DNA from: JBDREF01 sp043820045
Lineage (GTDB): Bacteria; Planctomycetota; Phycisphaerae; Sedimentisphaerales; Anaerobacaceae
Direction: 5' to 3'
Assembly: GCA_043820045.1 (NCBI GenBank)
Contig: JBDREF010000146.1
Span: 1 to 20,802, forward strand
DNA length: 20,802 nucleotides
A model generated the notes under the pieces. The model did no database searches, had not been told where the DNA came from, and saw only the letters and a program-made list of their open reading frames with translations. Made by a program: the position numbers and the translations under genes. Below are positions 1 to 6,028 of this stretch, piece after piece (position 1 is the stretch's first letter; every line of letters begins with the position of its first letter).

Positions 1-2
1 GG

Positions 3-1019
3 AAGCTGGCAAAAGGACTTTCAAACGGAACTATTATTGGCAAGGCGCAGAGTTACGCCCGGACGCTGGCGAATCGACCGGCTAACGTAATATGCCCGGC
101 CAAGTTGGCGGCCGTAGCGAAGCAGGTGACCCGCGGTCTGAGCACGCTGAAGTGCACGGTTTTCGATGAGAAGCAGATGGCCGCCAAGGGTATGGGCGGG
201 GTGCTCGCTGTCGGCTCCGGCTCTCAAAATAAACCGAGGTTCATCATTTTGAAACATAACCCGGCGGGCAAAGCCGCGAGTAATCGGCCGACGGTCGGCC
301 TCGTGGGCAAAGCAATAACCTTCGACTCCGGAGGCATAAGCATTAAGCCCGCCGCGAATATGGATGAGATGAAATTGGACAAGACCGGCGGGATCGTCGT
401 CCTGGCGACGATGAAAGCTGTTGCGGAGCTGGCCCTGCCGATAAACGTTTACGGGATAATTCCGTCGGCTGAAAATCTACCGAGCGGAACGAGTTACCGG
501 CCCGGCGACATTATCACGACTTTCAGCGGCAAAACGGTCGAGGTCCAGAATACCGACGCCGAGGGCAGGATGATACTGTGCGACGGCATAAGTTACGCCG
601 TCAAACAACATTGCGACATCATCATCGACGTGGCAACATTGACCGGAGCCTGCATTGTCGCTCTTGGCAGATATATGGCCGGACTCATGAGCAACGACGA
701 CAAACTGACAGAACAACTGCAGAAGGCGGCGGAGGACAGCGGTGAAAAAGTCTGGCCCATGCCGAGCGGCGACGAGTATGCAAAAGAGATGAAGAGCAAG
801 ATAGCCGACCTGAAGAACATCGGCAGCAGGTGGGGTGGGGCCTGCACAGCGGCGGCGTTTCTGAGGCAGTTTGTCGGCGATGCGAAATGGGCGCATCTGG
901 ATATCGCCGGAATGGACATATTTCAGAAGGCCACGGAACTTTCGGCGGAAGGTTCGACCGGTTTCGGCGTGCGATTGCTTACCACCTATCTTATGAACTT
1001 ATGCGGAAAGGATAACTAA
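3..1019 (+). CDS. pepA: Leucyl aminopeptidase (M17 family), 5' end cut off
   Basis: This is the C-terminal catalytic part of a cytosolic leucine aminopeptidase, a two-metal exopeptidase that removes N-terminal residues from peptides. The frame is open from base 3 with no start, so the gene begins upstream; the TTG at 105 lies inside conserved sequence (RPANVICPAKLA precedes it) and is not a real start. All M17 metal and catalytic positions are visible: the Lys and Asp of GKAITFDSGG (309-326), the Lys of SIKP (345-347), the Asp of NMDEM (363-365), and Asp, Glu and Arg of the signature NTDAEGR (549-569). The C-terminus is complete and ends in TAA. folE follows after 63 bp on the same strand, so co-transcription is possible, but the two functions are not obviously linked. 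Family assignment is secure; substrate preference cannot be read from sequence. Confidence 0.95.
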   Translation, partial: KLAKGLSNGTIIGKAQSYARTLANRPANVICPAKLAAVAKQVTRGLSTLKCTVFDEKQMAAKGMGGVLAVGSGSQNKPRFIILKHNPAGKAASNRPTVGLVGKAITFDSGGISIKPAANMDEMKLDKTGGIVVLATMKAVAELALPINVYGIIPSAENLPSGTSYRPGDIITTFSGKTVEVQNTDAEGRMILCDGISYAVKQHCDIIIDVATLTGACIVALGRYMAGLMSNDDKLTEQLQKAAEDSGEKVWPMPSGDEYAKEMKSKIADLKNIGSRWGGACTAAAFLRQFVGDAKWAHLDIAGMDIFQKATELSAEGSTGFGVRLLTTYLMNLCGKDN

Positions 1020-1058
1020 GAGCAAGGCAAACAGTTTCGCAGAAAACAAGTCGCAACG

Positions 1059-1079
1059 TTTGATTGCTCGCAAATCAAA
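1059..1079 (+). promoter_or_regulatory. Dyad directly ahead of the folE start
   Basis: Perfect 7-base inverted arms TTTGATT (1059-1065) and AATCAAA (1073-1079) flank GCTCGCA and end three bases before the folE ATG. Inner bases TTGC/GCAA add further symmetry. It could be an operator or an RNA hairpin occluding the start; no clear Shine-Dalgarno sequence precedes this ATG. The symmetry is seen directly; any role is inference. Confidence 0.3.
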
Positions 1080-1082
1080 AAG

Positions 1083-1658
1083 ATGACTAAGAAACGTAAA
1101 ACGATAGACGGCGAGAGAATAAAAAAAGCTGTCGAGGAAATACTCCTGGCGATTGGCGAAGACACCGAGCGCGAGGGACTGAGGGAAACGCCGGAGCGAG
1201 TGGCGCGAATGTACGTCGAACTCCTAAGCGGGATGCAGGAAGACCCGAAAACGCACCTCAGCAGCATATTCACCGAGAACTACGATGAAATCGTCCTGCT
1301 GCGCGACATCCCTTTTTACAGCATTTGCGAGCATCATTTGATGCCGTTCATAGGCTCGGCCCACGTCGCATACTTGCCGACCGGCTCGGTGCTCGGCGTC
1401 AGCAAACTGGCCCGCATTGTTGATTGTTTTGCCCGCCGGCTCCAGACCCAGGAAAGACTTACGTACCAGATTGCCGATTTCATAATGAACCGCCTGGAAC
1501 CGCAGGGCGTTGCGGTGGTGCTGGAAGCCTCGCATAGCTGCACGACCATTCGGGGCGTAAAGAAGCCCGGCTCGACAATGGTGACATCGGCGCTTCGCGG
1601 GATATTCAGAAGGGATCCGAAGAGTCGAAGCGAAGTTCTGGGCCTGATGCACAAGTAG
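1083..1658 (+). CDS. folE: GTP cyclohydrolase I
   Basis: This enzyme converts GTP to 7,8-dihydroneopterin triphosphate, the first step of folate, biopterin-type pterin and queuosine synthesis. The 191-residue length is typical for the single-domain T-fold enzyme. The zinc ligands are in place: Cys82 and His85 in CEHHLMPF and Cys153 in HSCTTIRGV. Other family blocks are GVSKLARIVDCFARRLQTQE (residues 105-124) and the C-terminal KPGSTMVTSALRGIF stretch. The ATG at 1083 is chosen because the conserved helical N-terminus begins soon after; the upstream bases (AAATCAAAAAG) hold no good ribosome site and are part of a dyad, so translation may be weak or regulated. The next gene starts 21 bp after the stop and encodes a pterin synthase homologue that would use this enzyme's product. 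Assignment is very secure. Confidence 0.97.
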   Translation: MTKKRKTIDGERIKKAVEEILLAIGEDTEREGLRETPERVARMYVELLSGMQEDPKTHLSSIFTENYDEIVLLRDIPFYSICEHHLMPFIGSAHVAYLPTGSVLGVSKLARIVDCFARRLQTQERLTYQIADFIMNRLEPQGVAVVLEASHSCTTIRGVKKPGSTMVTSALRGIFRRDPKSRSEVLGLMHK

Positions 1659-1679
1659 AAAGTGTAGGGGGTTTTGCTC

Positions 1680-2477
1680 ATGCACAAACTCACCCGGCAG
1701 GTGCGGTTCTCGGTCAATCCTTTCCTGTCAGAAGAAAGCGAGGGATTCAATTCGTATGCATCCAAACCGGCGGGCGAAGGATTGGCGGTGTTCCTGGAAT
1801 TATCTGTCGAGGTAGCCGGCAGCATAGAACCGGAAACTGGATTTATTGTCAACGTTACCGACATAGACAAGAACGCTCGCGAATTCGCTGTGCCGCTTTT
1901 TGCCGAGCGAATTAAGCAGGATTTTCGTCGCGGCAGACACCTCAGCCTTTTGTCTTTGGCCGAACTTTTGGCGTCGTGCTGGAGCGAACTGGCCGATAAG
2001 TTCGGCCCGGCGGAACTGAGCAGATTGAGCCTGAAACTGAATCCCTCCAGAAAGATTAGCATAAGTGCGGAGGACCCGGATATGCTTTGTTTTTGTGAGA
2101 AGTTTGAATTTGCAGCCACGCACAAGCTCTGGAACGATGGTTTTTCCGAGGAGCGCAACTTTGAGGCGTTCGGAAAATGCGCAAATCCCACCGGCCACGG
2201 GCACAATTACATTGTCGAGGTCGAGATTAAGATGCCGGCAGGAGAAGCTGGCTTTCGCATCGGCGATTTTGAGAAAATAGTGGACCGGGAGTTTATAGAA
2301 CTGGTTGACCACAAGAACCTGAACACGGATGTTGAGCAGTTCGGCAAGACAAATCCGACAGTCGAAAACATAGCGGCTTTCGCATGGGCCAGACTCGTCG
2401 GAAAATTCGGCCGGGCGAGCCTTCATCGTATCACCGTCTGGGAAACCGACAAGACATATTGTTCGTACTGCGGCTGA
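1680..2477 (+). CDS. Tandem 6-pyruvoyl-tetrahydropterin synthase-like protein
   Basis: A 265-residue protein of two T-fold domains, about twice the usual 120-140 residues of PTPS/QueD enzymes. The C-terminal domain (about 137-263) carries the active-site set: His148 in FAATH, Cys167 and His173/His175 in KCANPTGHGHNY, DHKNLN (210-215), PTVENIA and WET. The CxxxxxHGH spacing matches the PTPS-II (biopterin-type) group; QueD has CxxxHGH. The N-terminal domain (about 1-128) aligns by eye with it (ETGFIVNVTDID against EAGFRIGDFEKIVD) but lacks the histidines. ATG 1680 is preferred over TTG 1674 because AGGGGG stands at a suitable distance. It follows folE by 21 bp, so it probably acts on dihydroneopterin triphosphate. 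The product (pyruvoyl-tetrahydropterin, a folate intermediate or carboxy-tetrahydropterin) is uncertain. Confidence 0.85.
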   Translation: MHKLTRQVRFSVNPFLSEESEGFNSYASKPAGEGLAVFLELSVEVAGSIEPETGFIVNVTDIDKNAREFAVPLFAERIKQDFRRGRHLSLLSLAELLASCWSELADKFGPAELSRLSLKLNPSRKISISAEDPDMLCFCEKFEFAATHKLWNDGFSEERNFEAFGKCANPTGHGHNYIVEVEIKMPAGEAGFRIGDFEKIVDREFIELVDHKNLNTDVEQFGKTNPTVENIAAFAWARLVGKFGRASLHRITVWETDKTYCSYCG

Positions 2478-2969
2478 GGCGACTCGAATCGCCACCCAGG
2501 GGATGAAAGACACACGAATACCACCGACGACCTGACGCACCTTCCTGATCGCACGAGAACTTCTTGAAGGCCTCAGCACAAGGTATTTATTGGACCTTGA
2601 ATGTTTTTGGCGTCCCAAAGCAAGGTGCATTCTTGAGAATCCATCGAAGACTTATCCTGCAGGGCGACAAGCCAACTGGATCTGCCTTCTTTACTAAAGC
2701 TATGTTCTTTATTTGCCGATACTTATGGTGTGGCACGACTGTCTTCCGGAGCCCATACCGATCGGACGTGAGCATTCATAGGCTTCCCTCTAATTGGTAC
2801 GAGTGCGGCTGTCGGGAAATAAGTCTCCGCAGAAAAGTTGAAATCCTCGACGAGGCTGCAATTGCTTTTTCGCGCAGCCGACGGGGACGGAGTCTAAGCA
2901 AATTGCCTATTGATAATTACTCAACGATTATTATTCTGGGCGGATAGCCATTAATTCCAAGGGGTTTAT
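2478..2969. other. 492-bp stretch without a convincing gene
   Basis: This gap separates the pterin genes from the polysaccharide locus. It starts with a short hairpin (GGCGA 2478-2482 and TCGCC 2489-2493, loop CTCGAA) directly after the pterin synthase stop; it has no T-tract, so it is a weak terminator candidate. A TTG-started frame at 2564-2947 encodes 127 residues without recognisable motifs and is probably chance. A small hairpin AAGGT/ACCTT lies at 2580-2598. The last 60 bases are AT-rich and hold the promoter candidate listed separately. No tRNA, IS end or gene remnant is recognised. Confidence 0.6.
2910..2937 (+). promoter_or_regulatory. Candidate sigma-70-type promoter for the polysaccharide locus
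   Basis: TTGATA (2910-2915, 5 of 6 to consensus) and TATTCT (2932-2937, 4 of 6) are separated by 16 bp. An overlapping alternative is TTGCCT (2903-2908) and GATTAT (2926-2931) with 17 bp. The location in AT-rich DNA 30-60 bp ahead of the first sugar-nucleotide gene fits. Consensus from other bacteria is assumed to apply; not proven. Confidence 0.35.
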
Positions 2970-3941
2970 ATGAAAGCATTAGTGACGGGCGGTGCAGGTT
3001 TTATCGGGTCTCATCTGACCGAACGGCTGCTGAAAGACGGCAATAAGGTGGCCGTCATTGACAACCTTAGCACCGGCAGTCTGAAAAATATGGCCAGCTT
3101 CAGGGACAATCCCGGCTTCGAGTTCGTCGCCGGCGATATCCGCAACGTCGAGCTTATGGAGCCCCTGGTGGAGCAAAGCGACGCCGTATTTCATCTGGCG
3201 GCGGCCGTCGGCGTCAGGCTGATAGCCGAGGACCCGGTGCGTACGATAGAAACCAATATTGGCGGAACCGAAATCGTACTGAACATAGCAAACAAGTTCC
3301 GCAAGAAAACTCTCATCGCTTCGAGCAGCGAAGTCTATGGTAAGAGTGAGGCGGTGCCATTTCGCGAGGATGACGACATTGTCCTGGGCAGCACGTCTCT
3401 GTCCAGGTGGTCGTACGCCTGCAGCAAGGCGATAGACGAGTTTCTCGGTCTGGCGTTTTACCGGCAATACGGATTGGATGTAGTAATCGGCAGGTTCTTC
3501 AATACAATCGGGCCGAGACAAACAGGCCAGTACGGCATGGTGGTCCCTCGATTCGTTCAAAGAGCGCTGCAGGGTGAGCCTGTTCTGATATACGGCACGG
3601 GCCGGCAGACACGATGCTTCTGTTATGTGGGCGACCTGGTTGAGGCGGTCATCCGCCTGATGAACTGCAAGCAGGCGGTGGGCAGAGTATTTAACATCGG
3701 TACGAACGAAGAGATCTCCATCGACGAGCTGGCCGACAAAGTCATCGAACTGACCGGCAGCAGGAGTGAGAAGCAGTTTGTGCCCTATGAAGTCGCCTAT
3801 GGAAGGCCTATCGAGGATATGATGCGGCGAGTGCCGGGTCTGGAACGAATAGCGGAAACAGTCGGCTGGCGGGCCGGAACGCGTCTGGACGAAATCCTGC
3901 GATTGATTATCGAACACGAAAAGCTTTCGGCCGGAGACTAA
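2970..3941 (+). CDS. NAD-dependent nucleotide-sugar epimerase/decarboxylase (extended SDR, ArnA/UXS-like)
   Basis: A cytosolic extended short-chain dehydrogenase acting on a nucleotide sugar. The Rossmann motif TGGAGFIGSH lies at residues 6-15, and Asp31 in VIDNLSTGS marks NAD preference. The catalytic residues are Ser120/Glu121 in SSSEVYG and Tyr149/Lys153 in RWSYACSK. RQTRCF (212-217) matches the position of the catalytic Arg in the ArnA decarboxylase domain (KQKRCF), and the Glu after Ser also matches ArnA/UXS enzymes. The product may therefore be a UDP-pentose or an epimerised UDP-sugar, but GalE-like epimerases share several of these motifs. The 323-residue length is typical. The ATG at 2970 has AAGGGG a few bases upstream. 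It is the first gene of the locus, 86 bp ahead of gmd. Family is certain; reaction is not. Confidence 0.85.
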   Translation: MKALVTGGAGFIGSHLTERLLKDGNKVAVIDNLSTGSLKNMASFRDNPGFEFVAGDIRNVELMEPLVEQSDAVFHLAAAVGVRLIAEDPVRTIETNIGGTEIVLNIANKFRKKTLIASSSEVYGKSEAVPFREDDDIVLGSTSLSRWSYACSKAIDEFLGLAFYRQYGLDVVIGRFFNTIGPRQTGQYGMVVPRFVQRALQGEPVLIYGTGRQTRCFCYVGDLVEAVIRLMNCKQAVGRVFNIGTNEEISIDELADKVIELTGSRSEKQFVPYEVAYGRPIEDMMRRVPGLERIAETVGWRAGTRLDEILRLIIEHEKLSAGD

Positions 3942-3950
3942 AGCTCCGGC
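3930..3950 (+). other. GC-rich hairpin spanning the epimerase stop codon
   Basis: Perfect 7-bp arms GCCGGAG (3930-3936) and CTCCGGC (3944-3950) enclose a 7-base loop that contains the TAA stop. No T-tract follows, so it is not a standard intrinsic terminator. It may limit read-through into gmd or protect the upstream transcript; role inferred only. Confidence 0.45.
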
Positions 3951-3969
3951 TGTTGAATATTCGGGTCGT

Positions 3970-4000
3970 GAACACCAGACGGCTCCTCGCACTCTGGTTC
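3970..4000 (+). other. Second hairpin in the epimerase-gmd spacer
   Basis: GAAC-A-CCAGA (3970-3979) pairs with TCTGGTTC (3993-4000), giving 3 bp, a 2-base bulge and 5 bp over a 13-base loop. TTC TTC AGTT follows, a poor T-tract. With the preceding hairpin it makes this 86-bp spacer unusually structured for the locus. Confidence 0.3.
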
Positions 4001-4016
4001 TTCAGTTATACAAAAA

Positions 4017-4024
4017 GGCGGTAG
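4017..4024 (+). promoter_or_regulatory. ops-like element (GGCGGTAG) ahead of gmd
   Basis: A perfect copy of the 8-base core of the ops element, which recruits RfaH-type NusG paralogues to polysaccharide operons in enterobacteria. The T at the eleventh position of the element is also present (4027). It lies only 3 bases ahead of the gmd ATG, unlike the usual placement in a long leader, and could instead serve as a poor ribosome site or be coincidence. Confidence 0.3.
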
Positions 4025-4027
4025 ATT

Positions 4028-5041
4028 ATGAAGAAGGCATTGATTACCGGCGTCACAGGCCAGGATGGCTCATACCTCGTGGAATTGTTGCTGGAAAAAG
4101 GTTACCATGTCTGGGGTATTGTTCGTAGGAGTTCGTCGTTTAACACGGGCAGAATCGACCACCTGTACAAAGATCTTCACGAACATCCGAAACTAAGATT
4201 GATATACGGAGATTTGACGGACGGCAGCAATCTGTCGGCAATCATAAGCGAGATTAAGCCGGATGAGGTTTATAACCTCGGGGCGCAGAGCCACGTCAGA
4301 GTAAGTTTTGACATGCCTATCTACACGGCTGATACCGACGCACTCGGGACCCTTCGACTGCTTGAGGCAATACGCTCCAGCAATAAGCCGGCAAAATTCT
4401 ATCAGGCCTCCAGCAGCGAGATGTACGGCAAGGTTCTCGAAACGCCGCAAACGGAGAGTACACCCTTTTATCCGCGAAGTCCGTACGGCTGCGCCAAGGT
4501 TTACAGCTTCTGGCAGACGGTAAACTATCGCGAAGCTTACGGCCTGTTTGCATGTAACGGGATTTTGTTCAATCACGAGTCCCCGAGACGCGGCGAGACG
4601 TTTGTCACCAGAAAGATTACACGCGCGGCGACGAGAATCAAACTGGGTCTGCAGGACAAGCTCTATCTGGGCAATCTGGATGCGAAGCGCGACTGGGGAT
4701 TCGCCGGCGATTATGTTGAGGCAATGTGGCTGCTGCTCCAGCACGATAAACCTGACGACTATGTCGTGGCCACGGGCGAGAGTCATTCCGTTCGGGAATT
4801 CCTGGCGGAGGTTTTCGGCTATCTTGACCTGAATTGGGAGAAGTACGTCGAGATCGACGCGCGATATTTCAGGCCGAGTGAAGTTGACCTCCTGCAGGGC
4901 GATGCGAGCAAGGTAAGAGAGGTTCTGAAGTGGAAACCGAAGGTAACCTTCAAAGAGCTTGCAAGGATGATGACCGAGGCTGATATGAAAATAGCCGAGC
5001 ATGAGAAGATTATCAAAGACCACCAGGAGGCCGCACTGTGA
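4028..5041 (+). CDS. gmd: GDP-mannose 4,6-dehydratase
   Basis: Converts GDP-D-mannose to GDP-4-keto-6-deoxy-D-mannose, the first committed step to GDP-L-fucose (also GDP-rhamnose, GDP-colitose or GDP-perosamine). The 337 residues match the family length. Visible signatures are the NADP-binding TGVTGQDGSYL (7-17), VRRSSSFNTGRIDHLY (32-47), the catalytic SSSE (128-131) with Tyr153/Lys157 in SPYGCAK, the strongly conserved NHESPRRGETFVTRKI, and RDWGFAGDYVEAMW. The start at 4028 is set by the Rossmann fold; the only upstream purine run is within GGCGGTAG. The stop codon overlaps the fcl start by four bases (GTGA), so the two are very probably translated together. The pairing with fcl makes GDP-L-fucose the expected end product. 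Confidence 0.97.
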   Translation: MKKALITGVTGQDGSYLVELLLEKGYHVWGIVRRSSSFNTGRIDHLYKDLHEHPKLRLIYGDLTDGSNLSAIISEIKPDEVYNLGAQSHVRVSFDMPIYTADTDALGTLRLLEAIRSSNKPAKFYQASSSEMYGKVLETPQTESTPFYPRSPYGCAKVYSFWQTVNYREAYGLFACNGILFNHESPRRGETFVTRKITRAATRIKLGLQDKLYLGNLDAKRDWGFAGDYVEAMWLLLQHDKPDDYVVATGESHSVREFLAEVFGYLDLNWEKYVEIDARYFRPSEVDLLQGDASKVREVLKWKPKVTFKELARMMTEADMKIAEHEKIIKDHQEAAL

Positions 5042-5985
5042 GCATCTTCTTCGAGAACCGACGAATCGTTGTCACCGGCGGGGCAGGCTTTCTGGGCGGC
5101 CACGTCACCGACGGACTTCGAGAACGCCGCTGCAGGAATATTCTTGTGCCGAAGAGCGCAGACTATGACCTGGTCAAGATGGACGACGTCATTCGGATGT
5201 ATGAGGATATGCAACCGGACATTGTCATCCACTTGGCGGCCGCCGTCGGCGGTATCGGCGCCAATCGCGAGCATCCGGGCGAATTCTTCTACAAGAATCT
5301 GATGATGGGCGTGCAGCTTATAGAGCAGGCCAGACTGCGAAACATCGAGAAGTTTGTCGCAATCGGCACGGTCTGTGCGTATCCGAAATTCACACCGGTG
5401 CCGTTTAAGGAAGCCGACGTCTGGAACGGATATCCGGAAGAGACCAACGCGCCGTACGGGCTGGCGAAGAAAATGCTGCTCGTTCAATCGCAATCCTACC
5501 GGGCCGAATACGGTTTCAATTCGATATTCCTGCTGCCCGTGAATCTTTACGGACCCGGCGACAACTTTGACCCCGCCAGCAGCCACGTGATACCCGCGTT
5601 GATAAAGAAATGCATCGATGCAGTTGACAGCAGCGCCGACCATATTGACTGCTGGGGCACAGGCAAAGTTTCCCGCGAGTTCATTTACGCCGCCGACGCC
5701 GCCGAGGGAATTTTGTTAGCTGCGGAACATTATAACAGCTCCGAGCCGGTCAACATCGGGGCCGGGTTTGAAATAACGATAAAGGACCTTGCGGAAAAAA
5801 TCGCCGAGCTGACAGGTTTTGCCGGCCAGATCCGCTGGGACAGTTCCAAGCCGGACGGCCAACCCAGACGCTGCCTTGACGTATCAAGGGCAAAAGAACG
5901 CTTCGGCTTTGAGGCCAAAACTCCTTTCGATGAAGGGCTGAGGGCCACAATTGACTGGTACATAGCGAATCGCAAACGGCTGTAG
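5038..5985 (+). CDS. fcl: GDP-L-fucose synthase (GDP-4-keto-6-deoxymannose epimerase/reductase)
   Basis: A bifunctional NADPH enzyme that epimerises C3 and C5 of GDP-4-keto-6-deoxymannose and reduces C4 to yield GDP-L-fucose. The 315-residue length is normal. The Rossmann motif TGGAGFLGGH is at 13-22. LAAAVGGIGANREHP (67-80) is a Fcl hallmark. The active site shows Thr111 and Cys113 in GTVCAYPK (cysteine general acid/base), Tyr140/Lys144 in YGLAK, and His183 in SSHVIPALI. NLYGPGDNFD and GTGKVSREF are further signatures. The start is GTG 5038, placed by AGGAGG nine bases upstream, inside the end of gmd. It is followed after 43 bp by a membrane glycosyltransferase-like gene. Confidence is very high; alternative sugar outputs are unlikely given this pair. 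Confidence 0.96.
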   Translation: MSIFFENRRIVVTGGAGFLGGHVTDGLRERRCRNILVPKSADYDLVKMDDVIRMYEDMQPDIVIHLAAAVGGIGANREHPGEFFYKNLMMGVQLIEQARLRNIEKFVAIGTVCAYPKFTPVPFKEADVWNGYPEETNAPYGLAKKMLLVQSQSYRAEYGFNSIFLLPVNLYGPGDNFDPASSHVIPALIKKCIDAVDSSADHIDCWGTGKVSREFIYAADAAEGILLAAEHYNSSEPVNIGAGFEITIKDLAEKIAELTGFAGQIRWDSSKPDGQPRRCLDVSRAKERFGFEAKTPFDEGLRATIDWYIANRKRL

Positions 5986-6028
5986 AAACTCGTAGTCGAA
6001 ACGGGTAAGAGTACCTGATAGCACATTC

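Noticed and set aside
105..1019. TTG at 105 as start of the aminopeptidase
   Set aside because: Conserved M17 sequence continues upstream to the window edge, so this is an internal codon.
1680..2477. Annotation as QueD (6-carboxy-tetrahydropterin synthase)
   Set aside because: Motif spacing is CxxxxxHGH, not CxxxHGH, and no queuosine genes are adjacent; kept as a general PTPS-like call.
2478..2493. Hairpin after the pterin synthase as a Rho-independent terminator
   Set aside because: Only five base pairs and no following T-tract.
2564..2947. A 127-residue frame in the gap before the polysaccharide locus
   Set aside because: TTG start without a ribosome site, no recognisable motif, irregular composition; more likely chance in non-coding DNA.
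2939..2948. GGCGGATAGC ahead of the epimerase as an ops element
   Set aside because: It needs a one-base insertion relative to GGCGGTAG, which the element is not known to tolerate.
2979..3992. Long minus-strand frame of 337 codons
   Set aside because: It lies opposite the epimerase gene, whose motifs are unmistakable; the antisense frame has no family features.
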